From: Limnohabitans kasalickyi
GTDB taxonomy: Bacteria > Pseudomonadota > Gammaproteobacteria > Burkholderiales > Burkholderiaceae_C
DNA: 64,000 nucleotides
Assembly: GCA_965234325.1 (NCBI GenBank)
Contig: OZ248421.1
Span: 28,468 to 92,467, forward strand
Reading direction: 5' to 3'
Both the position numbers and the translations under genes were made by a program. Below are positions 27,013 through 35,389 of this stretch, one piece after another; the stretch's first letter is position 1; every line of letters begins with the position of its first letter. The notes under the pieces were generated by a model. That model made no database searches. It was not told the origin of the DNA and worked only from the letters and a program-made list of their open reading frames with translations.

Positions 27013-28233
27013 TCAAGGCCGCCTAGGCATACGCCAAGGCAACATCAATCTCACTGGCCATGAGACAAGCCTCGGAATATTCAAGCTCTCGTGCACGACG
27101 GTGAGGTCTTCACCTAATAAACGTGTTCGCAGCAATGAGCGAGCATAAAACGGCGTGTCTTCCAACGTACTCACCACCTCTGGTGCGGTGCCAGATTCAC
27201 TGCACATCGCGCGCTCAACGCGCCAAGCAGATGCTGGCAATGGGTAGCGGGCTGGAGCCTCAAAAGGCGTGTGCGAACCATTTGGAGCAAATCTTTGTGA
27301 CACCACACGGCCCGGACCCTTTTTGGGCCTCACGTCATACACCACGCTGGTGTCGCCATTGCTCATTTCGGCGCGTGCCCAGTCCCAGTCCCAAAATCCT
27401 TTTTCAACGGGTTCATCACCTTCATTCGAGTCCAAGTACGCGTGACCACCCCAACTCAAGCGGGGGTTTTCCATTTCAACTTGGACGCGTGAGCAAGGTG
27501 CAATAGGTCCCCAACGATGTAGACCTTCATTGTCTAAAGACGTGACAAACTGACAAAGCCCCTCGGGTCGAACCGTCACGCGACCTCGCACCCGTTTGGG
27601 CAAAGGCACGTTGACCTCATCAATGTCGATGACCAAGGCTTGGCCATCCCAATGCAAACTACTGGGCCCAATTTGGTAGTGGTGAGCACTGCGTTGAATG
27701 TGCTGACGACCGCGCTCGGTCATGGTCCAACGCTTACCGCCTTTGCCATACAAGGCCACATTCAAGGCACAAAAATTTTCTGGATCTGCGACACCGCCTT
27801 GAAGGCTGCGAGCCAACGCGTAATAAGGTGAGAAAACACTGCCTACAAAAGCGATGATGGACAAACCATGTTCGCCATCATCACTCAACGCATCGACATA
27901 CCACCAGAGATAACCACCCGGTGGGACTTTTTGGTCAAACCGAGGTCCGCCATCAGCGTCGCGGCCGCCAAACGTCCCGACATGGCTGCCATCGGAACGC
28001 CCGGCCCCGGGTGAACGCTCCCCCCCGCCGTGTAGAGGCCCAGCACTTTGCTGCGCGCAGAGGGGCGACGAAAGGCTGACATCCACCCGTGGGTCGCCTG
28101 ACCATAAAGCGCTCCCCCACTGCCCGGAAAGAGTCGGGCAAAGTCCTGAGGCAAGGTTCGCACCACCTGCTGTGGCGTGACTTCGATCTCCAAGCCACAG
28201 CGACGCATCAGCGCCATACTGCTTGATTCGCAT
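27013..28233 (-). CDS. crtC: Carotenoid 1,2-hydratase (hydroxyneurosporene synthase)
   Basis: CrtC adds water across the terminal double bond of neurosporene or lycopene. The family core starts around FDQKVPPGGYLWWYVDALSD and continues FVGSVFSPYYALARS, with the conserved RGRVTV and WDWARAEMSNGDT regions. The core begins inside the 3' end of crtD, so the two genes must overlap. ATG 28233 gives 406 aa and has GGAG 8 nt upstream, but a 349-nt overlap with crtD. A GTG at 28086 is the only shorter start before the core. The first roughly 100 residues are low-complexity and uncertain. Confidence 0.88.
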   Translation of the reverse strand: MRIKQYGADASLWLGDRSHATAGGANLASGLCPTLSGQWGSALWSGDPRVDVSLSSPLCAQQSAGPLHGGGERSPGAGRSDGSHVGTFGGRDADGGPRFDQKVPPGGYLWWYVDALSDDGEHGLSIIAFVGSVFSPYYALARSLQGGVADPENFCALNVALYGKGGKRWTMTERGRQHIQRSAHHYQIGPSSLHWDGQALVIDIDEVNVPLPKRVRGRVTVRPEGLCQFVTSLDNEGLHRWGPIAPCSRVQVEMENPRLSWGGHAYLDSNEGDEPVEKGFWDWDWARAEMSNGDTSVVYDVRPKKGPGRVVSQRFAPNGSHTPFEAPARYPLPASAWRVERAMCSESGTAPEVVSTLEDTPFYARSLLRTRLLGEDLTVVHESLNIPRLVSWPVRLMLPWRMPRRP

Positions 28234-29438
28234 GCGTGTATCTCCGATGCATTGAATGTGTGTGTATCGCCATCAGCGGGCGCATTGACAAGGCAGAAAA
28301 TTCGTTCTGAAGCTGCTTGTGTCAGCCCGTCATCGTTACGATCTTGGGCACAAACATAAACCGTGCCCTGCGCAGGCAATTGCCGTTTGTAAAAAATATC
28401 ATCGAACTCAGCGCGGTAATTTTGGTTGAAAAACACGTTGTGACGCACCAACGGAAAACCATTTGTTTTTGCGTGCATCGACAACGTCATCGCCGAGAGT
28501 GAACGCTGCTTTGCGCTCACCGCTAGAAAGTTAGGGCTGATACCTTGACCCAGCATGCCATGGGCCAACGCCGCCACATCACCGTTAAAAACAACGTGAT
28601 CAGCGTCTAAGTGCTCACCTGTAGACAATTCCACGCCACTCACCCTTCCCTGCTGGGTGTGGATCTGAGTGCACGACACGCCATAGCGGGCTTTCACGCC
28701 ATGCGTTTCACCTAACTTGGCGAGGGCGGATGCCACTTGAAACATCCCGCCCTTGACCGACCAAACGCCATCAAGCTCCACCTGCGCCACCAACATCAGT
28801 GTGGCAGGTGCAGACCAAGGCGATGAGCCGCAATAGGTGGCGTAGCGGCCAAACAACTGTTGCAGACGCGGATCGTGAAAATGACGGCCCAAGCTGCGCC
28901 ATAACGAGGCAAAAGGACCCAAACCACTGAGTGTGGCCATGCCACTCATGCCTAAGTCGCTCACCATACTCACGAGATTCGGGCGTTCACTGCGGATATA
29001 GGGCTTCTCTAGCGTGTCATACAGGCGTCGCGTTTGCTGACAAAAGTTGAGAAAACGTCGCGCCTCTTGTGGGCTGCTGAATTGTGCAATTGCCTCGGCA
29101 GTGCGCGCCGTGTCTGAATACAAATCAAGCCGTTGTGGACTGGCATCCCAAGCGTGTCGGGCCAAAACACCGATGGGCTCCAATTGCAAAATGTCCTCCA
29201 ACGAGGTGCCTAGATTTTCAAGCATTTGGTCCAACACCCATTTCATGGTGAAGACCGTGGGGCCGGAATCGACACCCACCCCATCGACTTGCACTTGCCT
29301 GATTTTTCCGCCGGGTTGATTGGCACTTTCTACCAAGGTGACATCGAGCCCTTGATGCGCCAACAGCAACGCGCTCACCAAGCCGCCAATGCCCGCGCCC
29401 ACCACCACCACACGAGGCGTTTGCATGGACTTATGCAT
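27885..29438 (-). CDS. crtD: Hydroxyneurosporene/methoxyneurosporene desaturase
   Basis: CrtD introduces the C3,4 double bond in hydroxylated or methoxylated neurosporene. The 517-aa CrtI-like FAD protein has VVVVGAGIGGLVSALLLAHQ at the N-terminus and YTAGGSVHPGPGVPMAAMSG at the C-terminus. ATG 29438 overlaps the crtA stop (ATGCATAA), which fits the compact crtA-D-C operon; an in-frame TTG at 29465 has no better ribosome site. The 3' end overlaps crtC on the same strand. Confidence 0.94.
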   Translation of the reverse strand: MHKSMQTPRVVVVGAGIGGLVSALLLAHQGLDVTLVESANQPGGKIRQVQVDGVGVDSGPTVFTMKWVLDQMLENLGTSLEDILQLEPIGVLARHAWDASPQRLDLYSDTARTAEAIAQFSSPQEARRFLNFCQQTRRLYDTLEKPYIRSERPNLVSMVSDLGMSGMATLSGLGPFASLWRSLGRHFHDPRLQQLFGRYATYCGSSPWSAPATLMLVAQVELDGVWSVKGGMFQVASALAKLGETHGVKARYGVSCTQIHTQQGRVSGVELSTGEHLDADHVVFNGDVAALAHGMLGQGISPNFLAVSAKQRSLSAMTLSMHAKTNGFPLVRHNVFFNQNYRAEFDDIFYKRQLPAQGTVYVCAQDRNDDGLTQAASERIFCLVNAPADGDTHTFNASEIHACESSSMALMRRCGLEIEVTPQQVVRTLPQDFARLFPGSGGALYGQATHGWMSAFRRPSARSKVLGLYTAGGSVHPGPGVPMAAMSGRLAAATLMADLGLTKKSHRVVISGGMSMR

Positions 29439-30141
29439 ACCGTTTGCCCAACCACTGACCTTCAACTTTCAGAGGCACAAAACGTGCAAACATAGATTCC
29501 GAAAAATAGCCGTGCTGATTGGCCGCTTGAATCGCTTTGAGGTGCGAACCCGAACGCGCGTAGGCATTCATTTCTGTCACGCTGTTCCAGATGCTGAAAG
29601 TAGCTTGCCTAAAAAAAGGTGCTTCGCCTAAGCCCACAGCCAACTGACATCCCTCAACGCTCTCAAGCGCAGTTTGTGAAGGAGGGGCATGACGCCAAAA
29701 TGCATGCGCTTTGCTGAACTTGATGGAGGCTCTGGTCAGCGCTGCAACAGGACCGTTGATAGGAGGCTCGGCATTGGCTTGAAAAGAAACGCCATCCCAA
29801 CTGCCACGACAGGAAAAAGCTTTCAAGGTCACGCAGCAAAATTCATTCGATCGCTTCTGATAGTCACCAACAAGGGCGGAGTGAGAAATGAAATCTTGCG
29901 CCGTTTGAACAGATTCAAACAACGCGAATACACCTTGACGGGAAGGACTTGGCCGAAGGGTAAAGCCACCCTCATACCCGCTGCCCAATACTTTTGAAAA
30001 GAGCAAACCAGGAACGCGCTGCAAAGCACGAGGACCTCGCACTATGCGCGACCAGCCCCACAGTCGAGAAGCCTCTGCAATGTCGGCCAATAAGACAACA
30101 GCCGTCTGGTCATCAAGCCCCACTGGGTGTGCTTGGCTCAT
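29431..30141 (-). CDS. crtA: Spheroidene monooxygenase
   Basis: CrtA oxidises spheroidene to spheroidenone with O2, giving the keto-carotenoid usual in aerated cells. The 236-aa protein shows the family pattern RGPRALQRVPGLLFSKVLGSG and FSIWNSVTEMNAYA. ATG 30141 is chosen over 30171 because GGGAG lies 7 nt upstream and the longer frame runs into a terminator hairpin. It is the first gene after the puf terminator and overlaps crtD by 8 nt. Confidence 0.93.
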   Translation of the reverse strand: MSQAHPVGLDDQTAVVLLADIAEASRLWGWSRIVRGPRALQRVPGLLFSKVLGSGYEGGFTLRPSPSRQGVFALFESVQTAQDFISHSALVGDYQKRSNEFCCVTLKAFSCRGSWDGVSFQANAEPPINGPVAALTRASIKFSKAHAFWRHAPPSQTALESVEGCQLAVGLGEAPFFRQATFSIWNSVTEMNAYARSGSHLKAIQAANQHGYFSESMFARFVPLKVEGQWLGKRYA

Positions 30142-30154
30142 TTCTGGACTCCCA

Positions 30155-30190
30155 TTAAAAAAGGCCTGCACCGCAACGGGTGCAGGCCTT
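30155..30190 (-). terminator. Rho-independent terminator after pufC
   Basis: Positions 30161-30172 and 30179-30190 form a perfect 12-bp stem (AAGGCCTGCACC / GGTGCAGGCCTT) with a 6-nt loop. On the minus strand it is followed by TTTTTT. It lies 15 nt past the pufC stop and immediately before the crtA ribosome site, so it should end or attenuate puf transcription before crtA-D-C. Confidence 0.85.
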
Positions 30191-30204
30191 ATGAACTTCT
30201 GAGT

Positions 30205-31224
30205 TTAAGGCTTTGCTAAAACTTGAAGTTCAGGAAAGTTTTTCGCCATCGCTGCGCCATAGAGAGGCTTGAAAGCACCTTGGTGGCACGTGCTGCAATT
30301 GACTTTTGCAACATCACCTTTAGGCCCCAAACGATGGGGGGGGAAGGTATCTGTCAGAGGCGTCATGTAGTCATTGTTGAGCTCGCGCGCCATCCGAATG
30401 CCATGCCAGGCGGTCACACGTTGAGGCCTCGATTCCTCCCAAGATTGGAAGTTGCGTGTGTTGTGGCAATAAGTACAGTTCACACCTAAGGACTCTGACA
30501 TGTGCACCATCAAGGAGTACGTGTGTTCAGTCTGCTTGAGAGAAGCACGGTTGGCATTGGAACCCACACCCGCCATGGCCTCATTGCCGTTGACTCGGAT
30601 GGGCGCCGCGTCTTTGAGGTAAGGCGAAAACGGATCGAACGGCAACGATGTCAGTCCGGCTTCTTTGTTGGCAATGTTTTGGCCAGCCAAATCACCCAAC
30701 AAACTGCTTGCATACTTGCGATCCTTAGGCTCCGTCCAAACTTGCGTTGGCACGTTGTTGCCACGGTGGCAGGTATAGCAAGTCACACCCGTTTCAGCTA
30801 CGTGGGGCTTCCAGTCCTGGTTGACTTTTTGCGTCATTTGGATCATGCGACGCGCCACCACCTTGGTGTACTTGCCGTCATCCGCAAAATTCTGGACGTT
30901 GTGGCAATAGGCACAGCCCTGATCTGGTGCCACCCACTGCGTGATGGCGACCATTTGTCGATTGAACTGCCCTACGCTCAGATCACCCAAAACTTTGACG
31001 TTCTGATAAACCTGACTGGCCTTTGGACCATCGGCAGCTGCGGCATCTGGGGCTGCGGGTGCTTGATTCAAAGACGCTTGTTTTAGCAAGGTTCTGGGGT
31101 TGTAGATTTGCTCCATGCCTGTGCCGCGAAAACCCGTCTGAACGGTTTCGATGGGCGGGCGTTCGCAGCCCGTAAGCATCACGGCAGCCCAAATACAAAG
31201 CGCTAATTTAAAAATCAGTTTCAT
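30205..31224 (-). CDS. pufC: Reaction-centre tetrahaem cytochrome c subunit
   Basis: PufC is a periplasmic, lipid-anchored cytochrome that re-reduces the photo-oxidised special pair. The 339-aa precursor has a lipobox (MLTGC) and four CXXCH haem motifs: CAYCH, CYTCH, CTYCH and CSTCH. It overlaps the pufM stop by ATGA. Its presence separates this core from Rhodobacter-type centres, which lack PufC. Confidence 0.97.
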   Translation of the reverse strand: MKLIFKLALCIWAAVMLTGCERPPIETVQTGFRGTGMEQIYNPRTLLKQASLNQAPAAPDAAAADGPKASQVYQNVKVLGDLSVGQFNRQMVAITQWVAPDQGCAYCHNVQNFADDGKYTKVVARRMIQMTQKVNQDWKPHVAETGVTCYTCHRGNNVPTQVWTEPKDRKYASSLLGDLAGQNIANKEAGLTSLPFDPFSPYLKDAAPIRVNGNEAMAGVGSNANRASLKQTEHTYSLMVHMSESLGVNCTYCHNTRNFQSWEESRPQRVTAWHGIRMARELNNDYMTPLTDTFPPHRLGPKGDVAKVNCSTCHQGAFKPLYGAAMAKNFPELQVLAKP

Positions 31225-32195
31225 GGCTTCACTCCCAGAATTGCAGGATCAAGCACGGTGGGGCTGACCAAGGGGTACGCTGGCACAACATGGTGTTTGA
31301 CGGACCACAGATACCAGTTGTCCACCACAGTACCGGTGAGCAAAATACCCACACCACCCACCAAGGGACAAAGCACGGCAAACCACCAAGCCCAACGGTG
31401 GATGGACTCCATCGTGGCATTGAAGCCCATGGTCCAACGCCAGAACAAGGCTGCGCGCTCAGATGCTGTACCGCGATCGACAATTTGTTCAATCTCACGC
31501 TCACCGCCGTAACGGGTTACCGCCAAGATGGTGGCACCATGCATCGCAAACAGCAGCACCGACCCGTACAGGAAGACGATCGACAGCGCATGGAACGGGT
31601 TGTAAAACAAGTTACCGTAGCGCAGAGATATGGCAGAGACCCAGTCGAGGTGAGGGAATATGCCAAATGGGACCGCCTCAGACCAGCTGCCCATCATGAT
31701 GGGACGGAAAAAACCGCACACCAAAAACAACCAAATCGCAGCCGCATAAGCCCAAGCGATATGGGTTCCTAAGCCCAACTGGCGCGCACGTCGGTAAGTG
31801 CGTGCCCACCAAAGCATGATGGACGCGGTCAGCATGAAGCCAACAATCAGCCACCAACCGCCTTGTTGAAGCGGCGGAAAACTCAAACCGTAAGCAGGTG
31901 CGGGTGGCTCTAGCGCCAACCAAAACAACTGACGTACTAATTGGACGGGGTTCCAGTCCACAGAGGCCAACATATTGAAGCCAATGATGTTGAAAGCAAA
32001 GATGCCCAAAATTAAGGACGCCAGACCGAGCGTACCTAAATAGACGGGACCGATTTGGGCATTACCAATGCGCCCTAATAGGTGCATTAAAAATGGTTTG
32101 CCTAAACGTTTGTCATCACCGCGAGGTAAGTCCACCCCGTCGTGCAGGGGCCCGACCGGCTGCACCGTGGTGAAAAGATTTTGATATTGAGACAT
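31221..32195 (-). CDS. pufM: Photosynthetic reaction centre M subunit
   Basis: PufM with PufL forms the pigment-binding heterodimer holding the special pair, pheophytins and quinones. The 324-aa protein has five transmembrane helices, with HLDWVSAISLRYGNLFYNPF, ALFWRWTMGFNATMESIHRW and other M-subunit signatures. A GAGG-type site precedes ATG 32195. It is 22 nt after pufL and overlaps pufC. Confidence 0.97.
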   Translation of the reverse strand: MSQYQNLFTTVQPVGPLHDGVDLPRGDDKRLGKPFLMHLLGRIGNAQIGPVYLGTLGLASLILGIFAFNIIGFNMLASVDWNPVQLVRQLFWLALEPPAPAYGLSFPPLQQGGWWLIVGFMLTASIMLWWARTYRRARQLGLGTHIAWAYAAAIWLFLVCGFFRPIMMGSWSEAVPFGIFPHLDWVSAISLRYGNLFYNPFHALSIVFLYGSVLLFAMHGATILAVTRYGGEREIEQIVDRGTASERAALFWRWTMGFNATMESIHRWAWWFAVLCPLVGGVGILLTGTVVDNWYLWSVKHHVVPAYPLVSPTVLDPAILGVKP

Positions 32196-32217
32196 TTCAA
32201 TTTCCTCTCTTTTTGAA

Positions 32218-33045
32218 TCAAGTGCGCCAGATCGGCATATTCAGCCACCAACTCCACCACTCTGGCCAAGCACCCGTCCAAAATGGACCGCTGACCACAA
32301 TGCAGACGATGCCAAACCAAACGCCAGAAAGCGCTAAGAACAGACCCAATCGGTGAATGCCAAGCGTGCCAACGGAGTAACCAATCAAATCGCGGAAGAA
32401 GGTGTCTTCGTGTTCAGGCGACTTCACTGTTTGCCCTTTTCCAGGATTGGTAGCCGACAAGACCAAGCCACCGTGCATAGAGAGTGAAAGTACTGTGGCG
32501 AAGAACAAAGTCACGGCAATCATGTGCCACGGGTTGTAGTGAAAGTGCAGGTACTGATAGGCCGTGTTGCTCACCCAATCTAAGTGGCTGTAGATGCCGT
32601 ATGGGAAAGCATGCCCCCAAGCACCCATCAAAACTGGGCGAATCACTTGCAGGCTCACATAAGCCAAGATAGCCATGCTGAAGGCAACGGGCACATGCAG
32701 ACCCATTCCTAATTTGCGGCAAATCTCAACTTCACGCAATGCCCAAGAAACGAATGAGCCGATGGCACACACCGTGATGAGTTGCCACAACCCCCCTTCC
32801 ATCATGGGCGCAAATCGCAACCCGTATGAAATGTCTGGTGGGGCAATATTAATTTGCCAAATGTTCCAAGTGGGCCCCATAGCAGCGCCCCAGAGAATCA
32901 TCATGGTTCCGGAAAGTGCAAAAAACAAGGTGGTGATTCCGAAGAATCCAACGTAAAAAGGACCGATCCAAAAATCAAACAGGTCGCCCCCAAATAGGGT
33001 ACCGCCGCGCACTCGGTATTTGCGTTCAAAACTTAACATGGACAT
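32218..33045 (-). CDS. pufL: Photosynthetic reaction centre L subunit
   Basis: The 275-aa L subunit begins MSMLSFERKYRVRGGTLFGG and has five transmembrane helices. It includes the conserved HLDWVSNTAYQYLHFHYNPWH and the quinone-side His/Glu region near GTLGIHRLGLFLALSGVW. GGAGG lies 8 nt before ATG 33045. A 125-nt gap with a strong hairpin separates it from pufA, the usual boundary for differential LH1 and reaction-centre expression. Confidence 0.97.
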   Translation of the reverse strand: MSMLSFERKYRVRGGTLFGGDLFDFWIGPFYVGFFGITTLFFALSGTMMILWGAAMGPTWNIWQINIAPPDISYGLRFAPMMEGGLWQLITVCAIGSFVSWALREVEICRKLGMGLHVPVAFSMAILAYVSLQVIRPVLMGAWGHAFPYGIYSHLDWVSNTAYQYLHFHYNPWHMIAVTLFFATVLSLSMHGGLVLSATNPGKGQTVKSPEHEDTFFRDLIGYSVGTLGIHRLGLFLALSGVWFGIVCIVVSGPFWTGAWPEWWSWWLNMPIWRT

Positions 33046-33113
33046 AGTTGTATCCTCCGACCGGATGACTGTTTGTAAGGTCTTTTGGGCTTCAAGTTAA
33101 CAATTCAAAAGGA

Positions 33114-33148
33114 CAGACGTATCGTTCAAAATGAGCGAATTACGTCTG
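33114..33148 (-). promoter_or_regulatory. pufA-pufL intercistronic stem-loop
   Basis: An 8-bp perfect outer stem (CAGACGTA / TACGTCTG) encloses a 7-bp inner stem with one wobble pair and a 3-nt loop. It starts 22 nt after the pufA stop. No U-run follows, so it looks like an mRNA-stabilising hairpin, as known between pufA and pufL in Rhodobacter, and not a terminator. Confidence 0.7.
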
Positions 33149-33170
33149 CCTGAATAAAGACCAATGGTCC

Positions 33171-33368
33171 TTACTTTTGCGGCAAAGCCGCGTTTTGTGA
33201 CTGCACTCTCGCCGCTGCGGCTTTGGCCGTATCGGGATGCCAGCTGTTGATGTTGTAACGATCGCCACTGATTTGGATCAGATGAATCGAGGTTGAAATA
33301 AAGGCAATCATCATTCCGGTCAGAACGATGGCCTTGAGGGGATCTATCACACGCCAAATGCGCCACAT
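33171..33368 (-). CDS. pufA: LH1 alpha polypeptide
   Basis: The light-harvesting 1 alpha chain is 65 aa, beginning MWRIWRVIDPLKAIVLTG with a single transmembrane helix. The bacteriochlorophyll-ligating His is in ISTSIHLIQISGDRYN, and a C-terminal Ala/Gln/Lys tail is exposed to the periplasm. The order on the transcript is pufB, a 74-aa ORF, pufA, pufL; the extra gene between pufB and pufA is unusual. Confidence 0.95.
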   Translation of the reverse strand: MWRIWRVIDPLKAIVLTGMMIAFISTSIHLIQISGDRYNINSWHPDTAKAAAARVQSQNAALPQK

Positions 33369-33382
33369 AGTAATTTCCTTTC

Positions 33383-33607
33383 TTAATTCAATTGAGAAAT
33401 AACGGTGTAGACAGAGGACTTCACGCCGTCCAAAGTGCCCGTTGAACCCTCAGCCCCAGGGAGCCAGCTTCGCCAGTCAAGAACCAGCAACTGTCCCGCT
33501 ATGGCGAGAACCATGAACACTAAAAACAGCAAAACAAACGTGATCCCATAACCATCGAAATGGCCGTGAGATTGAACCGTTGTTGTGCGATCGTTCGGGT
33601 GGGTCAT
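33383..33607 (-). CDS. Small membrane protein between pufB and pufA (74 aa)
   Basis: A 74-aa single-span protein with a polar, His-rich N-terminus, one transmembrane helix (ITFVLLFLVFMVLAIAGQLL), then DWRSWLPGAEG and a roughly 25-residue C-terminal segment ending VKSSVYTVISQLN. ATG 33607 has GGAG 6 nt upstream; a second ATG at 33613 touches that site. It lies 24 nt after pufB and 14 nt before pufA. It is not a normal alpha or beta chain: there is no His within the helix to ligate bacteriochlorophyll. It could be a PufX-like or other LH1 accessory subunit, but I see no sequence match to PufX. Function is unknown. Confidence 0.8.
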   Translation of the reverse strand: MTHPNDRTTTVQSHGHFDGYGITFVLLFLVFMVLAIAGQLLVLDWRSWLPGAEGSTGTLDGVKSSVYTVISQLN

Positions 33608-33631
33608 ATTCATCTCCGTTGATTGGTTTTT

Positions 33632-33775
33632 TTAGAACCAGGGACGCCAGATCCACACTAAGCTGTGGGCGAAGAAAGCTCCTACGGCCCACAACAGGTA
33701 ACCCTGTATGAAGTACGTATGGAACTCTTGGGCTTCTTCGTCTGACAGCCCTGAAGGGTTAGCTGCATCAGTCAT
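33632..33775 (-). CDS. pufB: LH1 beta polypeptide
   Basis: ATG 33775 to TAA 33632 encodes 47 aa with the LH1 beta signature. LSDEEAQEFHTYFIQGYLL is followed by FFAHSLVWIWRPWF, where H37 is the expected bacteriochlorophyll ligand and WRPW the C-terminal hallmark. GAGG lies 8 nt before the ATG. It is the first puf gene, 147 nt after bchZ. That gap contains no pufQ-like frame. Confidence 0.93.
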   Translation of the reverse strand: MTDAANPSGLSDEEAQEFHTYFIQGYLLWAVGAFFAHSLVWIWRPWF

Positions 33776-33922
33776 AGTTTTTGCCTCTTTCTAAATGCCT
33801 TGCGGCAACTCCCTGAACTCTTGCAAGTGCAGGACGGACTGTTGTGGTTGTGACACCGCAACAGGTGGACCCTCGGGCTAGCCGAAGGATTGGACGGTCC
33901 AACAAACTCAAGTGCACATCGT

Positions 33923-35389
33923 TCATGCATGTGCCCCTTCATTTGCTTTTCCGAACAATTCTGTGAATCTCTCTGCTTCAACATGCGAACGGCCGGTTTC
34001 CCGTGCATCGCGCTCCGCTTGATCGCGCATTCGCTTCGCTGCTGAAATTCGAACCAATACGGGCTGTTGCTCCAGCAAAGCGTCTAATCTGTCTTGTGCC
34101 TCGGGCTCCCACGGCACGGTGGTGTTGGGCGCAGAGCGACCCAAGGTGCCTTCGATCTTGTCCATCTCTGTGCCCAGGGGCAAGATGTGGAATAAGGCAT
34201 CAAAGAGACCGTTGCAAAACTCTTGAATGATGTAAGTCGCGCCGGCATAACCCATGAAGGGCGTGCCGGTATGGCGACGGATGATGGGCAAAGGAAAACT
34301 GGCTGGAATGAAGCTGGTTTTCATCATGCCGCCACCGCCACACTCGGCCAAATAAATACGCTCGTTGTAGCTGCCGTACAAAATGAGCGGCGTTTTTTCG
34401 GTCACCAGTTTGCGCACTTCTGCGTTGTCAGTTTTGGCACCTGCGATACGCGAGATGGCAAAGTTGCAAGGCAGGCCCATTTCGTCTTCTAAGAAATGGC
34501 GAATGCCGCGTGTGTAGGTTTCATTGGCCACGACGCCAAAGTTGGCGGTACCAAAAAAGTCTTGTGTGACCGAGCGCCATAAATCCCAAATGGGTTTGAT
34601 GGTGCTGTGCTTTTCTCGTTCAATGAACGGTTCTGGATCTAGGCCGAGCAACTCACCCAAAGAACGAAGGAATTTGGTGGTGCTGTGCAAACCAATAGGC
34701 GCTTGCAAATACGGGCGCTCTAGGGCTTCACACAACATGCGGCCGAATTCGCGGTACATGCAAATATTGACATCGGCCTCAACCAATCGGGACACATCTG
34801 CGACGTGCGAACCCAATGGGAAGACCATATTGATGTCGGCGCCAATACCTTGCACCAAGCGACGAATTTCAGCCAAATCACTGGGGCAGTTGAAAGTGCC
34901 GTAGCTGGGTCCAATGATGTTGACACGAGGACGCTCGCCCTCTTTGCGCACACGCTTAGGAACATGCTTGACACCGTACTGCTGCCAAAGCCAGTACATG
35001 GCGCGATTGGCACATTGCCACTGGTCTTCGTCAATGGTGCGCGGCAAAAAGCGTTGCAGATTGGTACCCTCAGGCGTCACGCCGCCACCAATCATTTCAG
35101 CAATCGATCCCGTCACAACCACTGAAGGTAGAGCAGGGTTGAGCGTGGCGTGCGCACGGCGCATGGCGCCTTCGGTACCTTCGCGACCCAATTGCTCTTC
35201 GGCTAGTCCTGTGACCACAATCGGCAGCTCATGGGGTGGCAGTGCATCGGTGTAATGCAACACCGAAGTGACAGGCAAGTTCTCGCAGCCCACAGGGCCG
35301 TCAATGACAACTTGCAAGCCTTTGATGGCGGTGAACACATACACCGCTCCCCAATAGCCACCCGCGCGATCGTGGTCAAGAACTAGCAT
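33923..35389 (-). CDS. bchZ: Chlorophyllide a reductase subunit Z
   Basis: BchZ with BchY forms the nitrogenase-like catalytic component that reduces the C7-C8 bond of chlorophyllide a, making the bacteriochlorin ring. The 488-aa product begins MLVLDHDRAGGYWGAVYVF and contains GPVGCENLPVTSVLHYTDAL with a cluster-ligating cysteine. Its ATG shares one base with the bchY stop (TGATG). Confidence 0.96.
   Translation of the reverse strand: MLVLDHDRAGGYWGAVYVFTAIKGLQVVIDGPVGCENLPVTSVLHYTDALPPHELPIVVTGLAEEQLGREGTEGAMRRAHATLNPALPSVVVTGSIAEMIGGGVTPEGTNLQRFLPRTIDEDQWQCANRAMYWLWQQYGVKHVPKRVRKEGERPRVNIIGPSYGTFNCPSDLAEIRRLVQGIGADINMVFPLGSHVADVSRLVEADVNICMYREFGRMLCEALERPYLQAPIGLHSTTKFLRSLGELLGLDPEPFIEREKHSTIKPIWDLWRSVTQDFFGTANFGVVANETYTRGIRHFLEDEMGLPCNFAISRIAGAKTDNAEVRKLVTEKTPLILYGSYNERIYLAECGGGGMMKTSFIPASFPLPIIRRHTGTPFMGYAGATYIIQEFCNGLFDALFHILPLGTEMDKIEGTLGRSAPNTTVPWEPEAQDRLDALLEQQPVLVRISAAKRMRDQAERDARETGRSHVEAERFTELFGKANEGAHA

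Noticed and set aside
33776..33922. Possible pufQ between bchZ and pufB
   Set aside because: No frame with a pufQ-like membrane segment exists in these 147 bp. The only noteworthy pattern is TTGGAC-G-GTCCAA at 33890-33902, too tight for an RNA hairpin.
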